Position numbers and translations under genes: made by a program
The notes under the pieces: generated by a model
What the model was told of the DNA's origin: nothing
Seen by the model: the letters and a program-made list of their open reading frames with translations, nothing else
Database searches by the model: none
Assembly: GCF_001467535.1 (NCBI RefSeq)
Contig: NZ_LNZC01000009.1
Span: 1-64,000, forward strand
Length of the DNA: 64,000 bases
Reading direction: 5' to 3'
Origin: Legionella worsleiensis
GTDB lineage: Bacteria > Pseudomonadota > Gammaproteobacteria > Legionellales > Legionellaceae
Shown: one piece after another, positions 44,812 to 54,961 of the stretch
Layout: every line of letters starts with the position of its first letter
Numbering within the stretch: the first letter of the stretch is position 1

Positions 44812-46812
44812 ATGGAAAAAATGTTAATTAATGCAATGCAAACTGAGGAAGTTCGTGTTGCGCTTATAAAAAATAATCAACTCTTTGATCTGGATATAGA
44901 ATGTCCTGGCGAAGTCAAGAAAAAAGGAAATATATACAAAGCAATTGTCACCAGAAGAGAGCCAAGCCTTGATGCGGTATTTGTCGAATACGGCTCCAAA
45001 CGACAAGGTTTTTTGCCCTTAAAAGAAATCGCACCTGAATATTTAAGTAGAAATCCCGATGATTTTGGCGATGAAAAGCCGCCTATCACCACACTGATAC
45101 GTGAAGGCCAAGAGCTGTTAATTCAGGTCGATAAAGAAGAAAGAGGCAATAAGGGCGCTGCCCTCACCACATTTATAACCCTTGCCGGATGCTATTTGGT
45201 GCTTATGCCCAACAATCCCCGATCTGGCGGGATTTCAAGACGTATTGAAGGTGAAGAAAGAGACGAATTGCGTGAGACATTAAACGCATTAACTCTTCCT
45301 GAAGATATGGGATTAATAATCCGTACAGCGGGTGTTGGCAAAAGCCAAGAAGAGCTACAAGACGATCTCAACATGCTTTGCAATCAATGGCAATCCATCA
45401 AACAAGCTTATAATTCGGAGCTTGCCCCTTGCCTGATTCATCAGGAAGGCGATGTGATTATTCGTTCGATTCGTGACAATCTTCGCAAATCCATTAGTGA
45501 AATCATCATTGATGACCAAATTTCCTATATCAAAGCCAAACAATACATAGAACGAGTTAAACCCGAGTTTTTACCTAATCTGAAACTGTATAACAGCAGT
45601 ATTCCTCTATTCAATTTTTATCAGATAGAAAGCCAGATTGAAACGGCTTATCAACGCCAGGTCATGTTGCCCTCAGGAGGCGCATTGGTTATAGACCGCA
45701 CTGAGGCATTGGTATCTATAGACATTAACTCAGCTAAAGCCACAGGTGGTTCTGATATTGAGGCAACGGCACTGAATACAAACCTTGAAGCCGCAGACGA
45801 AATAGCCCGTCAGTTAAGGCTGAGGGATCTTGGTGGTTTGGTTGTTATTGATTTCATTGATATGAGCTCCAGTAAAAACCAACGGGATGTTGAAAATCGG
45901 CTTAAAGAAGCATTACAAGCGGATAGAGCCCGTATTCAGGTTGGCAGAATATCCCGTTTTGGTCTTCTGGAAATGTCACGTCAGCGATTACGACTCTCTT
46001 TGGGAGAAACCGCCCAGGAAATCTGCCCACGTTGTGAGGGTCGAGGTACCGTTCGCAACATCCAATCTCATGGCTTATCTATTACTCGTTTGATTGAAGA
46101 AGAAGCATTAAAAGAAAAGACCGCTGAAATACAGGTGCAACTTCCCGCTGAAATGGCTACCTTTATCATGAATGAAAAGCGTAATTTCATTAGAGATATA
46201 GAAAAAAGACATGGCGTCTGTGTGGTTATTGTTGCCAATCCCTACATGCATTCACCACAATATTCCATAACCCGCTTAAAAGAAGATAACGTCGGTAAAT
46301 CTAAAAAACCCAGTTATACTTTAATCCAGCAACCCGAATTACAAGTTGCCACTAGCGATAAAGATGCAGTCATTCATGATGAACCCGCTGTTAAGTCGTT
46401 TACTGAACAACAAACCAAAAAACATTCACAGAACAGTTTCATTAAACGTTTGTGGACTGGCTTGTTTGGTGGGCAAACCGAATCCGCACCAACTTCGTTG
46501 GAGTACGCTAAAAAGCCCCAAAGCCGTCATCAAAATCAATCCAGACAAGCAACTAAAGGGCAAAGTGGGGAAAGACGTCAACAAAATAATCCCCATCGCA
46601 GACGTCGTTCTGGAGGCAACCAGCAACAAAGAACCAATGCGGTAAGCCCTGCGGCAGCGGCAACAACAACTAACCCCAATCAACAAAGAAAGCGTTCTAA
46701 CCCTAATCAACAAAATCATCAAGGACAACAAGGGAACCGAACCAACTCACCAAGGAATGAAGCACACAAAAAAAGAGAAGCGACTCTAGTCAAAGAACCC
46801 TCTGAGAAATAG
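44812..46812 (+). CDS. rne: ribonuclease E (Rne/Rng family)
   Basis: 666 aa from ATG 44812, chosen because the family begins M-x-x-MLINA (here MEKMLINAMQTEEVRVALI). The S1 domain covers KKKGNIYKAIVTRREPSLDA and VFVEYGSKRQGFLPLKEIAP. The catalytic core has the DNase I-like Asp pair in VSIDINSAKATGG and VVIDFIDM. The Zn-link Cys pair is CPRCEGRGT. The C-terminal 150 residues are Gln/Asn/Arg-rich, much shorter than the E. coli scaffold, so degradosome contacts likely differ. It processes rRNA and mRNA. A strong terminator follows. Confidence 0.95.
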   Translation: MEKMLINAMQTEEVRVALIKNNQLFDLDIECPGEVKKKGNIYKAIVTRREPSLDAVFVEYGSKRQGFLPLKEIAPEYLSRNPDDFGDEKPPITTLIREGQELLIQVDKEERGNKGAALTTFITLAGCYLVLMPNNPRSGGISRRIEGEERDELRETLNALTLPEDMGLIIRTAGVGKSQEELQDDLNMLCNQWQSIKQAYNSELAPCLIHQEGDVIIRSIRDNLRKSISEIIIDDQISYIKAKQYIERVKPEFLPNLKLYNSSIPLFNFYQIESQIETAYQRQVMLPSGGALVIDRTEALVSIDINSAKATGGSDIEATALNTNLEAADEIARQLRLRDLGGLVVIDFIDMSSSKNQRDVENRLKEALQADRARIQVGRISRFGLLEMSRQRLRLSLGETAQEICPRCEGRGTVRNIQSHGLSITRLIEEEALKEKTAEIQVQLPAEMATFIMNEKRNFIRDIEKRHGVCVVIVANPYMHSPQYSITRLKEDNVGKSKKPSYTLIQQPELQVATSDKDAVIHDEPAVKSFTEQQTKKHSQNSFIKRLWTGLFGGQTESAPTSLEYAKKPQSRHQNQSRQATKGQSGERRQQNNPHRRRRSGGNQQQRTNAVSPAAAATTTNPNQQRKRSNPNQQNHQGQQGNRTNSPRNEAHKKREATLVKEPSEK

Positions 46813-46829
46813 ATTTGTCGCCCTCCTCT

Positions 46830-46890
46830 ATTCGCCGCAAAATCAAATAAGCATCAAGAGCTTTTTCTGATTCTGCGGCGAATCTTTTTA
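46830..46890 (+). terminator. rho-independent terminator of rne
   Basis: attcgccgca (46830-46839) pairs with tgcggcgaat (46874-46883), with aatca/tgatt continuing the stem inside, followed by cttttt. Confidence 0.75.
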
Positions 46891-46942
46891 TCAGGTATCC
46901 ATTTAACATAAAATTAAAAAGCGTATAAAGAATCGGTGCACC

Positions 46943-47278
46943 CTAATGCATTTTTCTGCCATTTGGCACATCACCCTCCAAAGTAGCAAGACATATTGCA
47001 TCACTAGAATCTGAAAATCCCAACAATAAAAATTGAGAAACAAACCCCGCTATATTCTTCTCACCTAAATTAACACAACCGATTACTCGTTTACCAATCA
47101 AGTGTTCTGGCTGATAATGGACTGTAATTTGAGCTGAAGTCTGAAGAATACCTATATCAGAACCAAAATCTACCCAAACTTTATACGCCGGTTTTTTAGC
47201 TCGAACAAAGGGTTCAGCTTTTATGATTGTTCCCGAACGTAAATCTACATTGTCAAATTCTTCATAAGATATTGTCAT
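46943..47278 (-). CDS. csaA: tRNA-binding-domain protein, CsaA-like
   Basis: 111 aa, the size of CsaA. The OB-fold has VDLRSGTIIKAEPFVRAKKP, then YKVWVDFGSDIGILQTSAQI and VIGCVNLGEKNIAGFVSQFL, which are the EMAP/Trbp111-type signatures. CsaA has been described as a secretion-related chaperone with a tRNA-binding fold; its actual role in Legionella is unknown. Positions 47279-47647 show only a TATAAT (47613-47618) before the next gene. Confidence 0.9.
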   Translation of the reverse strand: MTISYEEFDNVDLRSGTIIKAEPFVRAKKPAYKVWVDFGSDIGILQTSAQITVHYQPEHLIGKRVIGCVNLGEKNIAGFVSQFLLLGFSDSSDAICLATLEGDVPNGRKMH

Positions 47279-47647
47279 TTTAAAATCCTGAATAGTTCTT
47301 TAAATCCAGGGAATATATTACTTTATCCACACATCAAATGTATTCTTTAAATTGATGTAACCCCACATACAGAATTAAATGCTGCAAATTAGTACGTTGA
47401 TAAAATACTCATTTGCCGAATTTTCCTGGCTTACCCAGGTTTAAAACAAAATTTTTTCCCGTTCTAATTCACTTGTGTATTTTAATATATTTATCATCGA
47501 TTAACCTTTGGAGTTACCATAACAGCCAGGACTGCTCCATAAAAAATATGGTCGTCATTACAAGCTGTAGTGAGGAACTCCTTGAAAAGTATATTTTTTG
47601 CTCATTTTACAGTATAATGTAAACGTTTTTAAAATGAGGATATAACC

Positions 47648-48184
47648 ATGTTCTACCCACAACAAACAATTAAATATACTGGCCCAGGCGTATCACCCGT
47701 TTATTTGGTTGAATTTTCATTTAATTCCTGCAATTCAAAAATGACCATTAACTTTATTGCTGACCAAAAAGAAGGCATAACCAATTCATTATTAAATGCG
47801 AATATTCCTTTTACAGAAGAGGGAACAAACACAATATCCATACAAAATTCGTTCCAAAAACCCAATATCCGTAATAGTTTATGTGTATTAGCCAATGATG
47901 GATTCATCAGTCACGATTTTTTGCAAGAGATAAAAGAAAAATGTTCCCCTGTGCACCGGAATGAAGTGGACCTAGACGATTTCGCATACGAAAAGAATCA
48001 ACAATTACAGCTCCAGGTATTGAGTCGTGTCAAAACATTTTTCAAGGAAAAAAGATCATTACAAACTATAGAAAAAGATCCCTATGACGATATCCTACTG
48101 CATGGGTTTATAGAATGGGAGGAGCCTGAGAATGGTGATGACCACTTCGTATCATCAGAAACAGCGAGGAATTATCGGATCTGA
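47648..48184 (+). CDS. hypothetical protein, 178 aa, perhaps frameshifted at its end
   Basis: Starts at ATG with AATGAGGA upstream. The first half is strand-rich (SPVYLVEFSFNSCNSKMTIN), the second helical and acidic (EVDLDDFAYEKNQQLQLQVL, EWEEPENGDD). No domain recognised. Directly past the stop, another frame reads EELSDLKIGEEAIITELNKS and on to RKRKSVFETTKEICQEPEFS, ending at 48372. One frame change near 48160 would join them into a protein of about 240 aa. It lies beside legC7, so an effector is possible. Confidence 0.55.
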   Translation: MFYPQQTIKYTGPGVSPVYLVEFSFNSCNSKMTINFIADQKEGITNSLLNANIPFTEEGTNTISIQNSFQKPNIRNSLCVLANDGFISHDFLQEIKEKCSPVHRNEVDLDDFAYEKNQQLQLQVLSRVKTFFKEKRSLQTIEKDPYDDILLHGFIEWEEPENGDDHFVSSETARNYRI

Positions 48185-48372
48185 AGATTGGTGAAGAAGC
48201 GATAATTACAGAGTTGAATAAATCAGGTCATGACCTCAATTTAAAGTACAGTTGGATGAACACGCTCTCTGGACGCAAGCGAAAATCCGTATTCGAGACA
48301 ACCAAAGAGATTTGCCAGGAACCTGAATTTTCGCAACTGCGAAAACAACAGATGCCCTACAAAGAAAGATAA
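48156..48372 (+). pseudogene. out-of-frame continuation of the preceding gene
   Basis: About 70 codons without their own start, protein-like in composition (EELSDLKIGEEAIITELNKS at one end, LRKQQMPYKER at the other). It may be the detached 3' part of 47648-48184 after an indel, or a short independent ORF. Confidence 0.35.
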
Positions 48373-48454
48373 TTTAATGGCATTTTTAGAGGTAAAAAAT
48401 GCCATATAAATGACCGCTAAAATCAATACGCACCCAATCTATTATCTCAAAGGT

Positions 48455-49738
48455 CTAAGGCACCACCGCCCAAAGGGATTCTTGATGGGTTGCATCATGT
48501 TGCTCAGAGTGTGTTTTACGACTGTATATGCCCAGTTCACGCAGTGCTCTTCCCGACTTAACTGCCGGAGTAGCGTTTTCAGGCTCAGGTTTGATTCCTA
48601 TTCGTTCCAGGCGTGAAACATGACTTTCTTGCACAGCCAGTAATTGATTGTATTGTTTTTGGGTTTCAGAGAGTTGAGTGGTTAATATACCCAGTTCGGC
48701 TTCTGCAGTGCAAATGCGATCGGCAACTTTATCGAACCCTTCCTTTTCACCGTTTATAAATTCATCCAGTCGTTGTTGAAACTGAGCCTTTTCTTGTTCG
48801 TTATTGAGCAAAGTACCGGCCATGGTTTGAACAGCACCCTGTAGAGTAACTGAAACAATTGTAGCCTGCTGAATTTGCTCATCCATCTGCGTTTTTACCG
48901 CTTGTAATTCAGCAACTTTTGCGCTTAACTGTTGTTCATTTTTTTGATACTCTTGTTTTACTTTGTCTAATAGTTCCTGATTTTTAACTAATAATTCAGT
49001 TTGTGTTTCAACAGACTCCTTTAATTTTTCAGCGGATTTTTCCAGATCGTCCCGAGTTTCACGCAGTAATTTTTGTGTTGCAACAAAAAGTTCGACTTGA
49101 TCAGAGAGCGAGGTCACTTCAGATTGCAGATCGAGAACATTAATAGCCAGTTTTTTATTTTCTGTAACAAATTTTTGAATTTCAATTTTTAAAGAGTTAA
49201 CGATTTGTTCCAGCGTCTGGATAGTCGCATCCAATACTTCAGCCAGACCGAAAATTCCTTTCTTCAATTTTTCTGCAATATCTTCGGTATGAATACGGTG
49301 CTCTTCAAGGATCATGCCGCTAGCCGTATAAGCCAAGCCATTGAATGTACCTATCACCATTAACGCACCGACATGAGCAAACAACCCGGCAGCCAAAGCA
49401 GGGCCGGATACAATAACGCCGCCAAGAACCTTTTGCCAGATCGGTAATTCACCCCAGTATTGAGATGCCTGGTTGATTAAACTCGGATTATTAACCATAG
49501 TATCAATGATAGATCCTAAAAGTTCCTTAGTTTTGGCAAGATCATTTTTAACTGAATTTATCTTGTTTAGACTCTCCAGTTCAATTTCAGGTTTATCAGG
49601 ATTTGTCAGTTCATCAAGCATTTCAGGAAGATCGTCAACGTGCAAAGATGGCGCTTCAATATGTTCCAATTCAGAATGGATTGATTTTATGCTTGTATCG
49701 GGTTGTTGATTCTGAAGTTCTGTTTCTTGAACACCCAT
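48455..49738 (-). CDS. legC7: coiled-coil effector LegC7/YlfA
   Basis: 427 aa. Residues about 100-150 form the hydrophobic hairpin (QKVLGGVIVSGPALAAGLFA, ALMVIGTFNGLAYTASGMIL). Residues about 155-390 are long coiled coils (ETRDDLEKSAEKLKESVETQ; EKAQFQQRLDEFINGEKEGF). The C terminus has SGRALRELGIYSRKTH. This layout, the size and the position next to rapA and ankH fit L. pneumophila LegC7/YlfA (lpg2298 as remembered), a Dot/Icm effector that acts as a SNARE-like protein with LegC2 and LegC3 on the vacuole membrane. Confidence 0.85.
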   Translation of the reverse strand: MGVQETELQNQQPDTSIKSIHSELEHIEAPSLHVDDLPEMLDELTNPDKPEIELESLNKINSVKNDLAKTKELLGSIIDTMVNNPSLINQASQYWGELPIWQKVLGGVIVSGPALAAGLFAHVGALMVIGTFNGLAYTASGMILEEHRIHTEDIAEKLKKGIFGLAEVLDATIQTLEQIVNSLKIEIQKFVTENKKLAINVLDLQSEVTSLSDQVELFVATQKLLRETRDDLEKSAEKLKESVETQTELLVKNQELLDKVKQEYQKNEQQLSAKVAELQAVKTQMDEQIQQATIVSVTLQGAVQTMAGTLLNNEQEKAQFQQRLDEFINGEKEGFDKVADRICTAEAELGILTTQLSETQKQYNQLLAVQESHVSRLERIGIKPEPENATPAVKSGRALRELGIYSRKTHSEQHDATHQESLWAVVP

Positions 49739-50129
49739 GATTGCGCTCCTTACGATTAAAAACCATCCTTAGAAGTTCATTTTTAATCAAAATTGACTCA
49801 TAAGACAAGAGTTATCGAATAAATTTTAAATAGACTTAAAGTTAAGACCATTTTTTAAATATATTCCAGGCAACCCTATGATAAATGTGATTTTTTTGTT
49901 CGCAAAATCTCCAAAAAATGTTCTTATTCGGTCTTAATAATCAAGTAAAAATTGATCCTAAAGATTAAAATGGCATGTTAAGCACCAAAAAAGATAAACG
50001 TGAGAAAATAATGTCTATTGTTATAAAAATTGATACAATCACTACTTTTTATATTAACCCCATAAACAGCTGGTGCTCTTTTAGAAAGAGCGCTGCTGTA
50101 CTCTATTTTACGATAGGAATTTGCTCTTT

Positions 50130-52982
50130 ATGACATTTACCATTGGTCAACGCTGGATTAGTAATACCGAATCCCAACTCGGCTTGGGAATTATCACCGA
50201 AGTCGGAGGCAGACATGTCAACATTAACTTTCCCGCTGCTGAAGAAGATAGGATTTACGCTATAGATAATGCTCCTTTAAGCCGAATCATTTTTAAAATT
50301 GGCGAAGAGATCACTACTAACGAGGATAAAACATTACACGTCACCGAAGTTCATGATTTTAAAGGGCTGATCATCTATACGGCTCTGGACGCTAAAGGAC
50401 AGGAACAGGCCATTAATGAAATGGCTCTAAACTGTTTTATTAGCCTGAGCACCCCGCAACAAAGGCTTTTTAGTGGTTTGCTGGATAAACTCAATTCATT
50501 CAAGCTAAGAATAGATACCCTAAATCACATCAGTCGATTACAGCAATCAAAAGTCAGAGGGCTTCTGGGCTCGCGAACCAATCATCTTCTGCATCAGGTC
50601 TACATAGCCAGTGAAGTGGCACAACGCCACGCTCCCCGGGTATTGCTTGCTGATGAAGTGGGGCTTGGTAAAACCATTGAAGCCGGGATGATTTTACATT
50701 ATCAACTGCATACTGGGCGAGCAAGCAGAGTACTCATCATCGTACCTGATTCATTGATTCATCAATGGCTTGTTGAGATGATAAGAAAATTCAATCTTTA
50801 TTTCTCCATATTTGATAAAAATCGTTTTCAATCAACGCTCGATGCTGAAAATGAAGCGCATAATCCAGGCGGTGAAAGCAATATTTTTGAAACAGAACAA
50901 CTGGTTTTGTGCAGCCTTGATTTTCTTATGAGTAACGAAGAGGCACGCCAACACGCTTTAGCCGCTCAATGGGATCTGCTGATAGTCGATGAAGCACACC
51001 ATTTGCATTGGTCAGAAGAGCTGGCAGGCCCCGAATATGAATTCATTGAACAACTCTCCGCACAAAGCAAAGGGTTGCTCTTGCTTACCGCAACACCAGA
51101 ACAAGTTGGAATACAAAGTCATTTCGCAAGGCTTCGTCTTTTAGATCCTTCACGTTTTTATGATTTTAAACTATTCAAAAAAGAGGAAGAAAGCTATCAA
51201 AAAGTGAATCGTTTGGTGCAACGCTTGATAGATTATAAGGAAACACAGCAAACTGACACGCTGGATGCCTCATCCCGATCATCTTTAGCAGAATATCTGG
51301 GTCAGGATATAAGTGACAGTATCAGTACCAATATCAAGAATTTACTAGACCGTCACGGCACAGGGAGGGTACTCTTTCGTAATACTCGTGCCGCAATCAA
51401 AGGATTTCCCAAACGCAATGTAACAGCCTACCCTTTATCCAACTCCCCACTTTATACAGCGATAAATGCAATTGAAAATACCCTTAATTTATATCCAGAA
51501 ACGCCCTTGGATAACGATGTTTGGCTCCTGAATGATCCCCGAGTGCAATGGCTTGCCTCCAAAATTAATGAACTGTACCCTGAAAAAGTACTGATCATTT
51601 GTGCCAAGGCAAAAACTGCTCTAGCACTGGAGCAATTTTTGAAATTAAAAGCAGGAATACGCAGTACTGCCTTCCATGAAGGACTCACCATAATAGAACG
51701 AGACAAGGCGGCAGCTTACTTTGCAGATCAGGAACAAGGGGCGCAAGCCTTGATTTGCTCTGAAATTGGCAGCGAAGGGAGAAATTTTCAATTCGCACAT
51801 CACCTCGTTCTTTTCGATTTACCATTAAATCCCGATTTATTGGAGCAACGTATAGGGCGGTTGGATCGTATAGGACAAAAAAATACCATAGAGATTCATG
51901 TACCCTATCTAACCGATACTGCTCAGGAAATTCTGTTTCGCTGGTATCACGAAGGAATCAATTTATTCCAACAGAGTTGCTCTGTTGGTTATTCTGTTTA
52001 TGAACAATTTGCAGAGCGACTGCTGCCCATTCTTAAAGCAAATAACCTGGGTACAAATCCTGAACCACTCAACACGCTTATTGAAGACACAAAACGATTT
52101 ACTCTGCAAATCAATCAGGCATTACAAGAAGGCAGAGATCAATTACTCGAATTAAATTCATGCAATCCTGTTATCGCTGAGCAAATTATTGCTGAAATAG
52201 AAGCTGAAGAAAGTAGTATTGAACTGGAAAATTACATGGCCAAGGTATTCCATGAATTTGGTATCGATCATGAATATCATTCCGAACTTGCCGAGATTCT
52301 TAGACCTACTGAGCATATGAAAACCAGTCATTTTCCTGGTTTGCAAGAAGATGGCGTTACCGTGACTTATTCCCGTTCTAAAGCTTTGGTTAGGGAAGAT
52401 ATGGAGTTTTTGAGTTGGGAGCATCCCATGGTATCAGAATCAATGGAAATGATCTTAAACTCTGAAGTTGGCAATGCGACCTTGACGACTATATCCGTTA
52501 AAAGTATTGCGCCAGGGACTTTATTTCTGGAAACTTTTTACACAATCAATGGAGCTGCACCTAAATATTTGCAACTGGACAGATTCCTGCCATTTACTCC
52601 GTTACGGATATTAATGGATGTATCAGGAAAAAACCTGAGCAAAGTTTTAGACTACAACCAACTTAACGCAATGTGTGAGCCAGTTAAACGTCATTTAGGT
52701 TATCCAATAGTAAAACAAATCAGTAGCGATATTGAATCCATATTAAAGAATTGCAATCAAATAGCCGAAAAACAGATGAATGAAGTTATTGAACACGCCA
52801 AAATGAACATGGTGCAGTCTTTAAGCGCTGAAATTTCCAGGCTTGAATCTCTGCAACAGGTTAATCCAGCAATAAGAGCAGAGGAAATTGAATTCTTCAA
52901 AGAACAAATGAGTGAATGTGAGCGTTATATGAATTCAGCCGCATTAAAACTTCAAGCTATCAGGGTTGTTATTAACAAATAA
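50130..52982 (+). CDS. rapA: RNA polymerase-associated ATPase RapA (HepA)
   Basis: 950 aa from ATG 50130; E. coli RapA begins [20 protein letters not shown], which aligns with MTFTIGQRWISNTESQLGLG. Swi2/Snf2 motifs: ADEVGLGKTIEAG (Walker A), LLIVDEAHHLHW (DEAH), LLLLTATPEQ, and C-terminal LICSEIGSEGRNFQFAHHLV with QRIGRLDRIGQ. It recycles RNA polymerase. About 390 bp upstream (49739-50129) contain no gene, only a small stem-loop near 50071. Confidence 0.95.
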   Translation: MTFTIGQRWISNTESQLGLGIITEVGGRHVNINFPAAEEDRIYAIDNAPLSRIIFKIGEEITTNEDKTLHVTEVHDFKGLIIYTALDAKGQEQAINEMALNCFISLSTPQQRLFSGLLDKLNSFKLRIDTLNHISRLQQSKVRGLLGSRTNHLLHQVYIASEVAQRHAPRVLLADEVGLGKTIEAGMILHYQLHTGRASRVLIIVPDSLIHQWLVEMIRKFNLYFSIFDKNRFQSTLDAENEAHNPGGESNIFETEQLVLCSLDFLMSNEEARQHALAAQWDLLIVDEAHHLHWSEELAGPEYEFIEQLSAQSKGLLLLTATPEQVGIQSHFARLRLLDPSRFYDFKLFKKEEESYQKVNRLVQRLIDYKETQQTDTLDASSRSSLAEYLGQDISDSISTNIKNLLDRHGTGRVLFRNTRAAIKGFPKRNVTAYPLSNSPLYTAINAIENTLNLYPETPLDNDVWLLNDPRVQWLASKINELYPEKVLIICAKAKTALALEQFLKLKAGIRSTAFHEGLTIIERDKAAAYFADQEQGAQALICSEIGSEGRNFQFAHHLVLFDLPLNPDLLEQRIGRLDRIGQKNTIEIHVPYLTDTAQEILFRWYHEGINLFQQSCSVGYSVYEQFAERLLPILKANNLGTNPEPLNTLIEDTKRFTLQINQALQEGRDQLLELNSCNPVIAEQIIAEIEAEESSIELENYMAKVFHEFGIDHEYHSELAEILRPTEHMKTSHFPGLQEDGVTVTYSRSKALVREDMEFLSWEHPMVSESMEMILNSEVGNATLTTISVKSIAPGTLFLETFYTINGAAPKYLQLDRFLPFTPLRILMDVSGKNLSKVLDYNQLNAMCEPVKRHLGYPIVKQISSDIESILKNCNQIAEKQMNEVIEHAKMNMVQSLSAEISRLESLQQVNPAIRAEEIEFFKEQMSECERYMNSAALKLQAIRVVINK

Positions 52983-53014
52983 CCTTGATGCTTGAGCAGC
53001 GAATTACAAAGTAT

Positions 53015-53068
53015 CTCCCCAGATTATCCCTAACCCTTGAGCTGCGAGGGTTAGGGATGACCGGGGAG
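53015..53068. terminator. stem-loop after rapA
   Basis: atccctaaccct (53026-53037) pairs perfectly with agggttagggat (53047-53058); ctcccc (53015-53020) and ggggag (53063-53068) extend it. There is no T-run, so it may instead be a small palindromic repeat. Confidence 0.5.
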
Positions 53069-53178
53069 TTACCGCAGAACGTCAAAGTAGACTTTTAAAA
53101 CATGAACCACAAAAAAAAATCACAATAAGCCGCAAATAGGTTAAAATATCACTCATAAAAACAAACGCAAGAATCGCA

Positions 53179-53571
53179 ATGTACCTCACATACCATACAT
53201 TAGACGGTAAATCGTACCATATAGGAATTCAACAGGAATGGAATCAACCGACTTATTATTACCCTGCCGTATCTATTGCCGTAGACGGGGTAGATTTCCA
53301 GCTTTATCCTACCATAGCAGATTTTGATAAGCTTGACGGTTTACCCAAGCTCGGCTTGTTCAAGCCGAAAACACCAAAGGCAGGTCATGCTCTATTCAAG
53401 CATAATTTGAAGCATTACACCCATTCCAGCAAAGTAAAACAATTAATTGCAAAAAATCCGCATTTTTTCGTTCCTAGCCAGGAACAAATGGCCAAAGAAA
53501 TAGCCTACATGAGTGATAATGGCATTGCATTTAATGAGAAGGTCTGTACCACTGTTACGGTCAATCTGTAG
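53179..53571 (+). CDS. hypothetical protein, 130 aa
   Basis: Soluble and aromatic-rich: MYLTYHTLDGKSYHIGIQQE, then PTYYYPAVSIAVDGVDFQLY and LKHYTHSSKVKQLIAKNPHF. No family recognised. The last 11 bases overlap the 3' end of the convergent ankH-type gene. The start is ATG after aagaatcgca. Coding is likely from composition and length. Confidence 0.6.
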   Translation: MYLTYHTLDGKSYHIGIQQEWNQPTYYYPAVSIAVDGVDFQLYPTIADFDKLDGLPKLGLFKPKTPKAGHALFKHNLKHYTHSSKVKQLIAKNPHFFVPSQEQMAKEIAYMSDNGIAFNEKVCTTVTVNL

Positions 53572-54961
53572 CTACAGGATTGACGCCTATGTTCGGATTA
53601 ACACCGCAATCATCCAGAATTTTCAATAAATTATTTCCTTTGCGGGTTAATCTTTTAATACAGTATTCGTCCAGATAGCTTTTTAGTACGTAATAATAAT
53701 CGGGTAAGGTTAAAATATTTAATATTTTTTCCGCCCTATCCAAATGGTCTTTGTTCTTATGGTCACAAGCCTGAAAAAGAACCCCACCCAACATTGCGGC
53801 TATGCTTGCTTTACGTTCCGGGCTGGCTATATAAAAACGTTGAATGCACTCATCCAAAGCTCTGTCTTTATCCCACTCGACCCATTCGTCATACAAATGC
53901 AAGGATAATTCGGGATTAAACGCTTCTGCTGTAGTCATTTCCTGCATGGCATAGGCTACAGGAACCACAGCCTGAACATTAGCCCAGGAACAATTACCGC
54001 TTATTTGCGAACTTATGGGCATTTGCGCAATGGGCAATAACCCCAGTTGTTGATTGATCACGTGATGAAAATATCTTCTGTTTTGTTTTTTATATAAAAA
54101 ATCCTGGATGAATTGAACGGTCAAAGCATCTGGCCTGGTTAGCCTGTAAATGGTAACGCTTCCTTCTTTTAAACTGTTTTCTCCCCTGTCTATCTTGGCC
54201 CACCATTGATGGTAACGAATAAAACAAAAAGCATGCCCTCGGCTTGCTGCGGGAAGAATCAACATAGGAGAGCGTAATAACTCACTGATTCGTTTCAAAT
54301 GAACGTCCTGGAGTTTTGGCTGATGCTGAAATTGTAACAGTTCTGCTGCTGTACCAAATGCATCCATGATGCGGTGTATAGCAGGAAAATAGTCACGTAA
54401 ATGTCGTGTAGAATAACTGCTAATAAATCGGCGTAGCGAATCTTTTACCACCGCTACGGTAAATTCAAGGATAAATCCCTCATAATCCAACTCAATAAAT
54501 TCGCCTTTGGCATTAACAATATCCACATCGCCCTGCAACTCGAAACGATGCCCCAACAGTTTTGCGTTAATAAAATCGAGGGCAAAATCAAGTTTGGCGC
54601 CATGATGATACAACAGCTGTTTCAGAGGATCCTGCCCGCGCAGGACTGGATAAACCAAAACTGAAAGTCCATTACGAGTATAGGCATTAGAATCAGCCCC
54701 ATGATTCAACAACAATCGAGCCATTTCCAAATCGTTATTGTCTATAGCCCAATGCAAAGGTGTACGTCCAGTAACATCGGATTTATTCACGTCAACTTTT
54801 CGGGCGATCAATTGTTCAGCAATTTTAATCTGACGAGTAATGGCGCATTCAATTAAAGGGGTAAAACCATATTCATCAATATCATCCAAAGAGTCACCTT
54901 GTCTGAGATAGGCTTCAAATTCAGGCATTCTATGGTTAATAATGTCATTGGCAATGGTCAT
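53561..54961 (-). CDS. ankH: ankyrin-repeat effector AnkH/LegA3
   Basis: 466 aa. Residues 1-135 contain three or four ankyrin repeats (YGFTPLIECAITRQIKIAEQ, GRTPLHWAIDNNDLEMARLL). A cysteine-protease-like domain follows, with GHAFCFIRYHQWWAKIDRG and the Cys motif SQISGNCSWANVQAVVP (Cys near residue 324). This matches AnkH (lpg2300 as remembered), one of the few effectors kept across the genus, reported to bind host LARP7. It begins one base after the stop of the degenerate Smr gene, so the two are one transcript. Confidence 0.85.
   Translation of the reverse strand: MTIANDIINHRMPEFEAYLRQGDSLDDIDEYGFTPLIECAITRQIKIAEQLIARKVDVNKSDVTGRTPLHWAIDNNDLEMARLLLNHGADSNAYTRNGLSVLVYPVLRGQDPLKQLLYHHGAKLDFALDFINAKLLGHRFELQGDVDIVNAKGEFIELDYEGFILEFTVAVVKDSLRRFISSYSTRHLRDYFPAIHRIMDAFGTAAELLQFQHQPKLQDVHLKRISELLRSPMLILPAASRGHAFCFIRYHQWWAKIDRGENSLKEGSVTIYRLTRPDALTVQFIQDFLYKKQNRRYFHHVINQQLGLLPIAQMPISSQISGNCSWANVQAVVPVAYAMQEMTTAEAFNPELSLHLYDEWVEWDKDRALDECIQRFYIASPERKASIAAMLGGVLFQACDHKNKDHLDRAEKILNILTLPDYYYVLKSYLDEYCIKRLTRKGNNLLKILDDCGVNPNIGVNPVATD

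Noticed and set aside
45192-46731. Several ORFs antisense to rne
   Set aside because: Shadows of the RNase E coding frame without starts, ribosome sites or protein-like composition.
49840-49870. PmrA-box-like half-site (cttaacttt on the minus strand) upstream of legC7
   Set aside because: Only one half resembles the consensus; the second half at the right spacing does not.
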